Assembly: GCA_905178155.1 (NCBI GenBank)
Contig: CAJINV010000001.1
Span: forward strand, 6,889,794-6,953,793
Reading direction: 5' to 3'
DNA: 64,000 bases
From: Amoebophrya sp. A120
Lineage: Eukaryota; Sar; Dinophyceae; Syndiniales; Amoebophryaceae
Both the position numbers and the translations under genes were made by a program. The notes under the pieces were generated by a model. The model worked only from the letters and a program-made list of their open reading frames with translations, was not told the DNA's origin and did not search any database. Positions 10,686 through 22,833 of the stretch are shown one piece after another; positions within the stretch are counted from its first letter, which is position 1; every line of letters starts with the position of its first letter.

Positions 10686-11270
10686 CTAACAGCAACCGCA
10701 AGAGGGCTTCAAGTTCAAGGTCAAGAAATGGGCGGACGTCGGCTCGATTTTCTGGTAGTAGTTCGGGACCGTTTTTTGGATCTCGAATCCGTGCTTTTGG
10801 TAAAATTTCAGTGCGACGTCATTGGAGGTTTGCACGTGCAACGCAATCTGGCGGAGGTTTTCGTCCTTCTTCGCAGCTTCGATCAGAAACTCGAGCAACG
10901 CGCTCGCAATGCCCCGCTTGCGGTACGCCGGGAGAAGAGACAAAGTCATCAAATACAGGATATCCTCCTTCGATTTCCCGTTCAGAACCGGTTTCTGTGT
11001 GTCGTCGCTCGCCTGCTCCGGGCAGTTTTCCTTGTTGCACTTCTCCTCGTCCTGTACGCGCGCACAGATACTCCCAACCACGACATCTGCGACAAAGGCA
11101 TAGCGGCAGAATTTGTCGTGTGTGAGCACGTCCTGGTAGAAACCCTCGCCGTAGGTGATCGGAAAGGTTTTCTGCAACAGCACCTTCAGCACGCCCAGAT
11201 TCCTCTCGTTGATCTCGCCGATCTCGTGCTTCAGCGGCGGCCGCTTCGCATCTGCTGGGATGGCGGACAT
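10686..11270 (-). CDS. NAA50: N-alpha-acetyltransferase 50 (NAA50/San type)
   Basis: A single exon of 194 residues from ATG at 11270. It belongs to the GNAT fold, and the NAA50 signature is clear: KTFPITYGEGFYQDVL near residue 34 (matching the FP-x-x-Y-x-x-x-FY substrate-binding segment), YLMTLSLLPAYRKRGIASAL with the acetyl-CoA loop R-x-x-G-x-A, then LHVQTSNDVALKFYQKHGFE and NYYQKIEP near the end. NAA50 acetylates N-terminal methionines of nascent chains and in animals associates with the NatA complex. A cysteine- and acid-rich insertion of about 28 residues between VQDEEK and DILYLMTL is not in animal homologues as I know them. The assignment is firm. Confidence 0.93.
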   Translation of the reverse strand: MSAIPADAKRPPLKHEIGEINERNLGVLKVLLQKTFPITYGEGFYQDVLTHDKFCRYAFVADVVVGSICARVQDEEKCNKENCPEQASDDTQKPVLNGKSKEDILYLMTLSLLPAYRKRGIASALLEFLIEAAKKDENLRQIALHVQTSNDVALKFYQKHGFEIQKTVPNYYQKIEPTSAHFLTLNLKPSCGCC

Positions 11271-12051
11271 TTTGTGCTGCGTGAAATTGTACTTGATGTG
11301 TTGGCTGTCGTTGTAAGTGCTTCAGCTACGTGAGATGAATACGAGCTATGGCTTGTCGCGGCGAGTCGTACAGATAACTATGAAGGGCTGTGAAACTACG
11401 CTAAAATCCTTAAACGTGCAATGTCGCGTGCTACAAAGAACGAAAAGTCAGACCAAGGTACTACATCAGTTCTTATGTCCTGCCGTGGTTTTTCAAAAAA
11501 AGAATCGGAAGGCAAAAAGAAAAAACGCGATCAGCACAAAGTTGATCGCGCAAGAGCTTCAAATTAATCCACGATCCATCGCGTCAAGCGAAAACTCGCT
11601 ACGTGATCCGGGCTCAAATATGATCTCGATCTTCGACCACCTGTCGCAACTTTGCTTTCAAACACGTCCACAAAAAGTAGGCACGCCAAATGCCAGTACC
11701 AGCATGGCCTGTCCAGAGTTTGATGAAAACGACCTGACATGAAGAAGATCCTTCATCTTGTCTTACACCAAATGTTGTCATTTTTGCCTCGCTTGAAGAT
11801 CTGCACAAACCGCCGAGGGTCTATTTTATTTGCGATATTTTCTTTTTTCTTTTTCCCTATTTCCAAAAATTGTGAAAGTTTACGTAAAGAACTGATATCT
11901 ATGCAGGATGAAGAACCTAAACAATAGATCTGGAAATGCTGATCACGCTGTTTCTTTATGTCACAAATCTACGGAGTCAAAAATCCACGTTTCGCTTTTG
12001 TCCATTTAGTTTGATATCTTCCACAATGCGTAAAGTAAAAGTGCAACACCT
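11271..12051. other. Intergenic, no feature recognised
   Basis: Nothing beyond short open frames. It includes the NAA50 upstream region and the 3' flank of the histidine-box membrane protein gene. Confidence 0.5.
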
Positions 12052-13752
12052 TCATTGCGTTTTATTCTTCAACCCGCTATCCTCCCCTGCGGCCTCCGCG
12101 CCAGCAGTATCTGCGGTTTTATTTTCCCCCGCACCATTCTTCTTCCCACTCTCTATCCTCTGCACTTCTGATACGAACCAGGTCCACACCGTACTACTTT
12201 TCCCGTACGCCCCGTTGCTGAGCCAGTTTTCCACCTCTAGATTGTTCCTCGGGTCGGGATCGTGTTCAATTCCGTTGCCGAGCGGGTACATGGACAGGTA
12301 GTGGTGTTCCACGTGATGCACTCCGTAATCCACGACGGAAAAAGACCAAGGCAAAACCCCGGGTACGTACTGGTGCCCGACAATGTCGCGGATAATCGTC
12401 TTCGTCCACCGGAAGCAGGCAAAGGGCGGGCAACAGAAGGAGTCGAAGTGCCCGAAGAAGTGGCGGACCATGCCCTCCAGCGGCCCGTTGTCCGCCACCG
12501 CGATAAATCCGACGGGCAGGCAGTCGTGGTGGGGTCCGTGCATGTAGGAGAAGCCGATTTTCGAGAAATGCCCCAGCCAGTGATCCCGGATGTACCAATC
12601 ATTCAAGTCGTTCTGCTCGAACATCTGAAGCAGCCTCTGCTCGATGATAAGAAACCGCAAAAGCCAGCTGAGCACGGCGGTTAATACGAGTCCGGGGTGG
12701 GGAAGGAGCTGGTCACTGCTCGTTGAAGATGTTCCACTCGCTTCATTGCCAGTACTACTTCCTGTCGGAGCTGCAGGAGAACACAGAGCCGTCCAGTACG
12801 CGCAAAGCACGAGGTAGTAGGGTATCACGGTGACCACGTGGGTCCAGACTCCGGTGACGAATGCGTGGAGCAAACCCACGAAGTGGTCGCAGACGTCCGG
12901 TAGGTTCAATTTCTCCGGTAAGAACCGCAGGGTTTTCCTCCAGCCAGTTTGCTGCAAAAACTTGAACACGTGGTTGTGCTGGTAGAGGTGGTCGAGGAGG
13001 GACACTGTCCGGAGAACCGTGGCGACGGCAAAGCTGAGATAGAACAAACCAAAGGTGAGACCGTAGAAAGCGTAGTAGGACCACGGGGTTGAGAACAAGC
13101 TGGAGAACATTTCATCATCATCTCCCTCCGAGGGATAACTTTTCGTGAAAACGTAAGTTCGCAAAACCCGCAACAAGACAATGTCGCCCGCAAACACGGC
13201 GATCTGGTAGCAGTAGCTCGGTCGCATGTTTTCCGTCTTGTACATGGCCCAGTGGAGCCAGACCCGCGGCGAAAAGATCGCCGGCCTTTGCTTCAGCCAG
13301 TCCAACAACCCGCAGGTGCCGTGCCGCGTGGCGAAAACGAAGAGGAGGAACCACGAGCTGTGGAACACGATTTTGGTGAGAACGTGCTGAACTCCATAAA
13401 CTGCGACGCAGGATCCGATGGAGAGAGCCAACATGATCACGTAGTCGTAAAAATCGCGCTTGTCGTACACCATCTTCGGCTTGGCCTTCTCCGAATCCTG
13501 TAGAGAGAAGAGCCACTGCCTCTTGTCCTCGGTGAAATAAAGTTCCTTCTTCTCTTTCGGTGTTTTCCCCGCAGCCGCAGCGGTTTTCTTTCCCGTACTG
13601 GACAACTGCTGCACAACGGCGGACACGAGCATTGCGACGGAAAGGACCGCCCATAAGAGCGTGCGTGGCTGCCCATCCGCTGGGAAAAGGTGCTCGTCCC
13701 GCAGGGAGCCTAGAAGATCTGCTACGGATGCCGTTGACATCACGGCGTCCAT
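12052..13752 (-). CDS. Multi-pass membrane protein with histidine boxes (fatty acid hydroxylase/desaturase-like)
   Basis: A single exon of 566 residues from ATG at 13752. It has several hydrophobic segments (WAVLSVAMLVSAVVQQ near the N-terminus; SSWFLLFVFATRHG; LTFGLFYLSFAVATVL; VVTVIPYYLVLCAYWTALC; VLTAVLSWLLRFLII). In the C-terminal third come clustered histidines: DHWLGHF (HX3H), HGPHHD (HX2HH) and HHVEHHY (HX3HH). That arrangement is the di-iron ligand pattern of membrane desaturases and sterol/fatty-acid hydroxylases, which oxidise lipid chains at the ER. The exact spacing is unlike the standard families, so substrate and even reaction type remain inference. An insertion of S/T/G residues (SSTGNEASGTSSTSSD) splits two helices. 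Confidence 0.7.
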   Translation of the reverse strand: MDAVMSTASVADLLGSLRDEHLFPADGQPRTLLWAVLSVAMLVSAVVQQLSSTGKKTAAAAGKTPKEKKELYFTEDKRQWLFSLQDSEKAKPKMVYDKRDFYDYVIMLALSIGSCVAVYGVQHVLTKIVFHSSWFLLFVFATRHGTCGLLDWLKQRPAIFSPRVWLHWAMYKTENMRPSYCYQIAVFAGDIVLLRVLRTYVFTKSYPSEGDDDEMFSSLFSTPWSYYAFYGLTFGLFYLSFAVATVLRTVSLLDHLYQHNHVFKFLQQTGWRKTLRFLPEKLNLPDVCDHFVGLLHAFVTGVWTHVVTVIPYYLVLCAYWTALCSPAAPTGSSTGNEASGTSSTSSDQLLPHPGLVLTAVLSWLLRFLIIEQRLLQMFEQNDLNDWYIRDHWLGHFSKIGFSYMHGPHHDCLPVGFIAVADNGPLEGMVRHFFGHFDSFCCPPFACFRWTKTIIRDIVGHQYVPGVLPWSFSVVDYGVHHVEHHYLSMYPLGNGIEHDPDPRNNLEVENWLSNGAYGKSSTVWTWFVSEVQRIESGKKNGAGENKTADTAGAEAAGEDSGLKNKTQ

Positions 13753-14376
13753 TCTTTTTTCTCTGTTCAATATGCTGCCATTTTGAAGTTACTTCATTGG
13801 GACTACCACGTGGCTCATGCTAAGAGGATATAGAGGAGAAGTAGTACTCATATTAAGAGTAAGGGACTACACAGCGGGGCTACCGCCAGTACGTAGCGAG
13901 GGTAGTGCATAAATATTCGGGTAGGCTGAAGTTTCGAGATTTAGTACGGTCTCAGAGGAATTGCATCGATATCAACCAAACAAGAAACGCATGAAAAAGA
14001 CCGACTTCTACTACATGAGGAGAGAACTCAGCTACATTGATCTTTCGAAAAAACATCTCTCGCCAGACCAAGTGACCCAATACTCACTCGTTAGCTAGTG
14101 GTGCACAAACCTAAACCTCTTGCGCTTGCCAACATTCTACTAAAGCCCTCGCTATCAAGAACACTTGCAGCTGACACTGAAGAAGCTAGTGATGCATCGG
14201 TCATCCTTCCGTCCTGCATTTCGTCACACTATCTTTCCTTCGTTTCTCTTTCTTCACCTGGAAACAAACGGAGACGAAGACCACCAGGGCCTAAGTGTAA
14301 TGTAAGAAAGGTCGCGTTGTCGTGTCGTCATGATCATGTCGTGAAAATAGACTTGTGTCGTCAAAAGATCAAAAGT
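13753..14376. other. Intergenic, no feature recognised
   Basis: Spacer between the U2SURP stop and the membrane protein start; no features seen. Confidence 0.5.
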
Positions 14377-17300
14377 TTAGTGTCGCTGTTTTTTCTTTTT
14401 CTTCTTCGAGGTTTGTTGTGGTGATGGGGAGCGTGACCTTGAGGCGTTGCTATCGCTGTCGCTGGCTGCCCGTCTTTTTCTGCCATCTTCTTTTCGCTTT
14501 TTCTTCCTTCCTCTTTCGTGGTCGCTCTTGCTCGTCCTTTCACTCACACTATTCCCGTTGCTCTTTGCCGCTTTTCGTCTTGACCGGGAGGTTCCCCGGC
14601 CGTTCGACGAGCTGTCTTGATCCAGCATGGCCATCACAGACGAGGCGGCTCTCTGCCTTTGCAGCGCTTCGAGGATGAGTTCTCGTCTTCGCGCGTCTAC
14701 TTTTTGCTCGATGTGCGTTTCTTCCTTGTCTTCCAAATCTTCTCTGTAGGTCTGCACCTCGAGCTCCACTTCGCGCCGGGCCTTGTGGTCCAACTTCGCG
14801 CTCATCATGCTGACCTCGTGGGCGTTCTGCGCGGCGTGACCTTGGTGGTGGATGGCGCGGGAGCTGCTCTCGTTCTCGGAATCCGAATCTTCGTCCCACT
14901 TGTCGCGCTCGCCGTCCGCCATCGGCGCGCCGTCCAAAAACTCCGCGAGCGCGTTTGACTGTTTTTAGGAAAATATAGGAAAAAATTGGGGCGGTTGGCA
15001 TCTTCTTCAAAAATCAGAGCGAAAAGAAACAGTATGGATGAAAAGCATAAAAGTAGGGTACTACCACGAAAGTAGTTGCAAAGAAATCCAGTAAGTACCT
15101 CTCCAAGATCTTCGTCGAAGGTTGCCAGTGCGCGCTCCAGCTGCGCGTCCTGGCTTCTCTGGTTGCTTAGTCTTTGGAGCATGGATTGCTGCACGCCGCC
15201 ATCGGCGGAGACCTCCTGCCAGCCCTGCGTGCTCTCTTCGCTGTTGTAGCCCGAGGCAGTGGTGCTAGCGCCAGAATGATGCCTGTCCCGCTTGTTACTT
15301 CTTGAAGAAGTGAGGACATGTGCACCATCGCGGGAGAAGGACTCCATTTGGTGTCCTCCGAAGCCGTCCTGCGCGTTGACTTCCCTTATTGTCATCTCGA
15401 TCCAGTTCCAGTCATCCAGATCCTGCCAGCTCGGCAGGTCAAACAGGTCATCCAGAGGTCGGCCGTCGAGCTCCGGGTCCCAGTTTTCACGATCGATCTT
15501 TTCGCCCTCCGGAGACATGGCATTTGCGCGGCTGCTAACGTCATCGACACTGCCGCCGTTCTTCGCCCAGTACAGCTCGTAGTTTACCTGAAGTCATACA
15601 TATACATGGCAAAGTCCAGTACGAGATGAAAATGAGCGTGAAGCATCGCATGTATGCCGTTGCAGTCTAGCCATCAAAAAAATACACTATCGGATGTCCC
15701 ATAAGAGTTTCAACGCCAACCACACTTAGTAGAAAAGCACTTCTTACCAGCCTATCAAGCAACCAGGCCTGTCTAGTTCTTTCCAGTCCCTCTCCGGGAT
15801 AGGCCTCAGTCAGCCCGCTTGTTATCCATGGGAGCCCTTTCGATCGGCACACTTTCTCCAGCGTGCTGAAGTGCTGACTCTCCCAGTCACGGAGCCTCTG
15901 CTGGAGCCAGGTTGGAAACCTATATGTGGACGGGTTGGTGAGTTGATGAATGTATAAGATTGATTCATTCCTAAGGACTGTTGCTGAATTTGTGTATCTG
16001 CATATTTGCTGGGGTGTTGAGTTAATAGCAATAGCAAAGCAAAAACGCAAAATCTCACCCCATCCCGTCGTAACACGAGTCGTGCGCGCGCTCCTTGTAG
16101 GGTCTGACCCTATTTGTGAACACCGAGCATTCCAGGCCGCGCATGTAGCCGCGGCCGAAGATGGGCTCCCAGGCGTTCAACAAGACCGTCACCTTCGCTC
16201 TCGGCTTGTCGCGGGCGGAGTTGAGCGGCACCTCCGTCATGTCGAAGGGATCATCGGTTTTGTCGTTTGAAGTCCCGTGTTCCGCAATGTGATCCAGCTC
16301 GTCCAGGCAGGTGCCCAGGTGCTCGAAGATCGAGGGGAGAACCTTTTCCAGTTCTCGGCGAAACATCCAGCTGGACTTCAGGACCTGGGAGCTGCTGTTG
16401 TGAAGCAAGTCGTTCACCAGGTAGAGTCTCGCCAGCTTGTTCCCCCAGGTGGTCTCCCTTATGGTAAGCGCCTCGACAAGACAATCGACAACCTCGTTGG
16501 ACACCGCCTCGTTGGCATTCTGCGTGAGCAAATCCAGGCAGTAGGTCATGCCCTCCAGGATAGACCTGCGGGTCGTCGTCAGCTTGCGAATGACGTTTTC
16601 GAGCGATTTCCGCTCGTTCTCGGACAAGAGGCCGGTGCGCTTAGCCAGCGCAATACCCGAGGCCTGCCGGTCCTGAAGAGGTTTGTTGTCTAGCAATTCA
16701 AACTTCAGCGACGAAATACGAATGCGATGAATCCAAATTCAAATTACGAGCGGACAATCAAGAGCAAACAAAAAAAAAAAAGCGAATCCAACAAATTCCT
16801 GCATTTTTTACTCGTTCCTCTTGCTCGTCTTTTGCTCGCTCAAGCGCGCGCTGCTCTTCTTTTTTTCGCCTCTTCTCCACCCACTCACAGGGCGGTGGGG
16901 TCCAGAGTCGCCCGCCTACGTAGATCTGAAACGCCTCCGTTCGCCATTCGCGGACCGTATCCCCCTGGGACAGGGAATAGACACGCCACCGGTAGTAACG
17001 ATTAATCTCCGAATCATGGTCGAAGAGAAATTCGAAACTTTTTTGAGTTTTTTGATTGGAAAATGTGGGTGTGGCAATCGAATTCGAATGTAACTAAAGT
17101 GACATGACAAAAGTCACGACCTGATAAAACTGACATGAAAAACAAACTGAATAGAGAAAATCCAGTCATCCATCGATCAACGTGTCGCCAGAAACACCGA
17201 ACTTAGGCAGAACCGAATCTTCGACCTACCGAGGATCTGTGCGGCCGATGTTCAAGCGACAGCGTACACGACACTGATCACGATCTGATTTCCTCCGCCA

Positions 17301-18805
17301 GGGTCACGAAGCACGATCGATAGAAGATGAGTTGAAACATGTTTCTTCCCCACAACTATACTGACTTAAACTTCTTCTGGAAGCCTCCTAAGTTGGTAGC
17401 AGTACTTACATCAAAAAGCGAAAGAACTGAAGTACTCGTGCGGAAATGCTGGCGGTTGCTGCGACGTAATGCCGGGGTTTTCTGCGAGCCACTCCTGCTG
17501 CCTTTTTGTCTGGAATTCCTGTCTTTCTGGCAGCACCTTTTCCATCACGGCCTGCTCGAACCAGTGGCCCTCGGTCGCGACCATTCGCGACAAGCGATCT
17601 ATCCGGGATTTGACACGTCGGTCCCTTGGGATGCACACTGTGATGCGCTCCAGTCGGTCCTGCACGGCCTGTGGGAGTGCGTCCTCCTGGCGCAGCAGTT
17701 GTTCGACCTGGGCTCGGGGGATGGCTTTCCCCCAGCCAATCCGCAAGGTGACGCCCTCCCACATCGTGCCATCCATCTCGCGCTGGGCGTTTTCCGCTTC
17801 CTCACGCGTGCAGAAGGCAACAAAGCCGGATAGTGTGGTTCGCGACGTATCTACCACATGCCGTGGGTACATGACCTTGTTTGGGGGAGAGGAATTGATT
17901 GTCGTAACGGGAATTGGTTATGATTTTGATTACAGCAGGCACGATGAATGGAAGTAGTGCCGGCAGCTTTCACGACACAGTATATAGAGTCTCATATCGA
18001 TGCCCCTTTTGCGATCGATTGCGCTTGCCTATAGCCTCCTAAAAGTGCAGAAAAAAATACTGCAAGGAGCTCTTAAATATCAGAGTTATTATACCTTGAC
18101 GGACGCTATTTTCCCGAAGCGCTTGAATTGCGCACAGACCTGTTCTTCCGTCGCACCGCCGGGGAGGGACTGCAGAAACAGATTTGTCGTTGGCTGCAGC
18201 AGGTCGGGATTTGGTGGGTCAAAGTTCACGCCCCGACCCAGACCACCCGGAGCAACGGGTCCACCCCCACCGCGGCTTTTCTGTGACTCCAGGGCGGAGA
18301 AGAGCATGTCTCGGTCCTGCAATTCTTTCTGCAGTCTTTCTCTCTCTTCCGGACTGGACGCCTGCTGTATTTCCTTTTTAATCTGTTTGCGCTCGTCGTC
18401 GACCTCGCGGCGCTTTTTCATCTCTTCGAGTAAGCTGTCCATCTCTTTCTTTGGCCCACTTTTGTGTGAATTACTTTTGGACACCGTGCTAAACTTGGAA
18501 TTGGAGTTTGTAGAAGATGTTGCCGCCATGGTCTGCTGCTGATTTTGCTGCTGGTTCGCTCCTGTGGTCGTCGTGGTACTGCTGCTGTTCGGGGGGAAAG
18601 TGCTGGTGCTGGACATGCTGGGGTGCATGTGCGCGAGCATTTGTTGCTGATGTTGGTGAAGCTGCTGCTGCTGCTGGTACTGCATCTGCTGTGGCGGGAC
18701 CTGCATCTGCATCTGCACGCCGGGGAGCTGCTGTTGGTACATGGTCGTGGTGCTGTACACCCCCATGTTCGGGTTCATCGCGTTCATCGTCTGCGCGCCC
18801 CACAT
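14377..18805 (-). CDS. U2SURP: U2 snRNP-associated SURP domain protein (SR140)
   Basis: Seven exons, all in phase: 18805-18095, 17875-17436, 17037-16812, 16672-16059, 15919-15748, 15587-15099, 14958-14377; about 1077 residues. Domain order matches SR140: a Q-rich N-terminus, an RRM (RNP2 TNLFLQSLP split by intron 1; RNP1 region LSGFVAFCTREEAENA), a SURP module (RIDRLSRMVATEGHWFEQAV ... RYYRWRVYSLSQGDT...WR), a CID domain (SLENVIRKLTTTRRSI ... VNDLLHNSSSQVLKSSW) and a basic RS-like tail. SR140 joins the 17S U2 snRNP and binds RNA polymerase II tails through CID. Exon 2's end is uncertain: the strong-looking GTAAGT at 17409 would leave an in-frame TGA, whereas GTACTT at 17435 keeps phase. Introns are 139-219 bp except the second (402 bp). 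Confidence 0.92.
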
Positions 18806-21800
18806 CCTCGCTGTTTTAAGTAGCTTTGCGCGGACGAGACAAGGGACTTCAGAAAGACCTAGTTTTTCTGGGCCGCGAAGTAGTTGTTCACCGAGAAAGA
18901 TGTTGCCGCCAGGGTCGTGTTGTTTCAGTCGTTCTTGTTAAAGTCCTTTGTGTGCTGGTGGTAGAACTTGAAGAAGTATCGTCTGCTTGTCTTCAGAGAG
19001 GTAGCTGAGAAATCGGCTACAACTCTTCCCACAAGTTGTGTGGGTCGTGAGGTTAAAGACTTGATGCTCCTAAAAAGGTCGTCGTGTCTAGCTTAAGTGG
19101 AAAAAATTTCTTGATGTTTCAAAAATGAAAATGAAATTTGGAAAAAGGCCGCAATCGGCACAATCTCTTTCATCCCGCGGTCCATTTTGTTTCGTTTTTT
19201 CTGCTGAGGGGTCCGATTCGTCCCGTAAATAGAATACAATGACTGTCAACTGCGCTTAGGATTAGTGAAAGGAGGTATTAGCGATGATTGTGGTCCACAG
19301 CAATGCGTAGGTGTAGCGCTTTCGACAACGAAACATTTTTAGATTTACAACGACGAATTAGAAGCATATGATCTACCAAGAGCGTCTAAAACTTCCATTC
19401 ACTGCGATCTGGAGATTTATCAGGCCTCACGACGACGTGCGTTCCTTCTAGAGTCTTCATTTTCATACACAGCTGCATCTCAAAGCAATATTAAAGTGGT
19501 GTGGTGCGGGTGTATACATAGTCTTCGAAGCGTCGAGGTACTACAGAAGGTCTGTGGTCTCGACGCAACTGTAGTGATCACTGTGTGAGATAGGGATTGG
19601 AAATAGAAATGTAGTTGTAATCAAGTCACGCTTTCATGAAAGATGCTAGTTTCCGTTGCTACGAGCTGGTGCTATACGAATTGCCTTAGCGTCAGATGAT
19701 ATCTCACGTGTACGTTCCACACGAAAAGACCGATTTTTTTCCATTCTGCGAGCAATCAGACGTATTTTCCTTCGGTGCGATGTCGTGCAGAGTGACGACA
19801 CCAGTAAAACTTGCAAACCATCAGTCACTCTACCGCAACTTTTTTCATATCGACGACTTACTACGTTCGCTTGCGTTCGGTGTGTCGTGCAAAAAAACGA
19901 TATGAGGACTTGTAGTTGTAGCTTGTAGTTCCGTCGAGCAATTATAGTGATAATCGTAATCCCGGACGGAATCCGTACTCGACGTCCTAGAAGCCACCGT
20001 CGTCGACGTAGGTAAATCGCAACGACGCTCGATAAAACTGTCCAGGATCGCGCTCGACTTCAGCGTAGCAATTCCAAAGGTGGGAACCGTTCGGGTGCGT
20101 ATGCTCGTCGCCAGCTGTGACCCACCAGCAGGAAATGAGAATGTTTCGAAGCAGGCCCGCACTCACAACGCCAGATAGCGACACGAAACCGCAGCAAAGG
20201 TCGTTAGGGATTGCGATCGGAATCGGTAGGTGGATACAACAATCGGATAAAAATAAATACTTAAACCAAAAAAAATCATAAAGTGGGTTGCGCTGCTGCA
20301 GAAGCACACACGGCCAGTGTTGAAAAGAGTCGCTTGCAGCCGTCACTGTGCTTCCATGCGCGCTTCAAGACGGTCTGGTATGCATAGACCTTCTTCTTCC
20401 TCCGAGCCTTTGATACAAAAGAGTAAGAAACTACTTTTTACTGAATGGGCTCCCGGACACTTAGCATCTCTAACAAAAATCAAATCGTGGGCTACAGTTT
20501 TTTTGTTGGAAATTCCATTTTTTGCTGAGGAAAAAACTGCAGGTGCTAAGATCACGTATGAGAAAAAAATGTCTTCTTATTCTTTTCCCCCGAGATACAA
20601 AATTTGCTCGAGAGCGTTTCGATTGCATACATAGTGCGACGTGGGTCAACATCTTTGTTCTTACACATACAAACGAGGAGTAGTGCTGCGTATTTCTACA
20701 TACCTATTCTGCGTTTTTGGTGGTGCTATACATAGTAATTCGAGTTCCTGTACAATCTTCTCACAAATTCACCTGTGTGCCTGTTTTTCAGTCGAAGTGC
20801 GATAAGTACATGCGTCGAAGTTTTCCACTGAACACTCAGCATTTGCTCGTCCCATACAAAGCCTTTGTTTCTATCCTAGTGAACCGCACTGGAAGTAGTA
20901 GCATCCACATCGAGTCAGTGCTGCGCTGTCTGCATGCAAGTTGAACCAGACAGCGTTGAGGTGTAAAGGCTTACACCAATACCACAGAGAGAAGAAAAAC
21001 ACTCAGGTGCAGCGCTTCCTTGCTCCAAAGTCGTACTAGTGAAAGCTATGCACTCAATAACATCGACCCGACGTCTCACCACGACATTTTCACTACCACC
21101 GAAGCGGCCGCGGAAAACGAAGTAGCAAAACGGAAGCAACTAGTACAAAAAAAACCGACTCTTGTCTGGCGTTTGGCGCAGAAGGATTTCTAGCGTTCGT
21201 CTTATTCTCTATTTATACCTGGCAATTGTCGTTTGTAGTGCCATTGATTTCATTTATTTCGGCAAAGGTTTTCCTCGATTGAACGAGCTAATTATGCCGA
21301 GCATGCATAATAAATTTTCTGGGATGGATTTGATGACAAGGAAGTACTTCTTACATAGCTAGAAGAAGTACGCTACTTTCATATCGCGCACTTTGGTCGT
21401 GCTCGTGCCGTTGCCTTGCATGAATTTTCATCGTAATAAACAAAATCTCGCAGATGATCGGTGGCATGCAGCTGCAACATTTCTTGCCTGTGATCAGGAT
21501 CATTCTAGCGTTCATTCGTGCTCGACATATAAGCAAAGAAAAAATAGCATCGACCTAAAATGCGGATCAGTCATTCAAAATCGGTAAAATTGATGGTGCT
21601 ACGAAAGAACAAATGATCCTAACCAATGACGGGTCTAGGTCTACAAGGGGGTTGATAAATCTAGGGCTCTTTTTATTCAGTAGGTAGCTCTACTTGTTTT
21701 TCAGCACCACGGTCGTCTATGTGCCTGATTCAGCAGAGCTCAACGCAAGCGTATCCTGATCACTGTGGCAAGGGGAAACAAAAAATTTGCGAAGTGGTTA

Positions 21801-22833
21801 CACAACCAACGAAAGAAACGGATCGTCTTTGCGTTCACGAACGAAAAAAACACGCACGCGTCCAGCGGTTGCGGACAAAAAACGAAACTACGTGTGTCCT
21901 TCTTGATAAATATCTTCTGATTCGTTGCATGCCAAAAAAAAATGTAACCGACACTAGTTCATACATCTCTTCTTCAGCCGACGATTTTTCATCTGCAGGG
22001 TTTTGCAGAGCAAACGAAATTGAACGACCGTGATTGGCTTCCGAGTTTTTCTGTCTTCACGAGTTCGTGTTTGATTTATCTTTTGTATTTAGAACGAGGC
22101 CGCGCTTTTGCTATGCTCTTATGCCATAACATATGTTTATCGTGACCGCATGATCTGATGCACAACTTGTGACGACCGACAGGTCAAAGAACCGACGAGT
22201 AGTTGCCTTTGCACTTTTGTCTAGAACGATTGCGGGACAGACAGAACATGTCCTTTTGCGTGGTGTACGATTCAGATTTCATCAGCAGGGCACGCGATAA
22301 GCAGCTAATGTGCACGTCATGCCTTTCGGAAATTTTCCGTGTTCGCGCTTCTTGTCGTCATGAAAATTCAAATTGCGTTTGCGTCTTCCAAATAGTAAGC
22401 GTTCATTATGAAAAGCAGGGGTGCTGTCAGTTCATTTCTGGGAGTGCTAGCACCGAGTAGGTACTTACTTCTCCAGGAAACCTGCTCTCATCGAACAACA
22501 GGAGCAGGTGGAAAATGTTGTATTTCAATTTTCATCAAAACATCATGGTGGTGCCTTTATTCATCCCGACGTCAAGGTCAGTGGTAGTCGCTTTTGTCGC
22601 TATGTCCATGTACACACTGTTGCTCTTGTGCACTTCAAGCATCGCCCGGTCGCTAATCAAACAATTCATTTGGGGTAGTTTATTTTGCAAAAACAGTTTC
22701 CTGTGTGCGGGGCGAGCAGACCTGGAAAGTGTCCATGATCTTGCGCGGTGTCCGATGAAAAACGGCTCCAAAAAGACAACCAGCACTCGAGTAGTTTGGA
22801 CCGCCGAAGATGAGCGAATAACGACAGTTTTCC
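18806..22833. other. 4-kb region without a recognisable gene
   Basis: The longest gene-free stretch in the window. No open frame has convincing protein character on either strand; the longest (minus, 20346-19987, 119 codons) is cysteine- and tryptophan-rich without recognisable domains and lacks supporting exons. No tRNA, rRNA or snRNA was recognised by eye. The region has no introner inverted repeats. Confidence 0.5.

Noticed and set aside
17401-17435. Strong donor GTAAGTACT at the end of U2SURP exon 2
   Set aside because: Using it would include an in-frame TGA before the donor and break phase with the next SURP exon; GTACTT at 17435 keeps both.
19987-20346. Minus-strand frame of 119 codons in the 4-kb gap
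   Set aside because: No recognised domain, no flanking exons with matching phase, and atypical Cys/Trp content; treated as chance.
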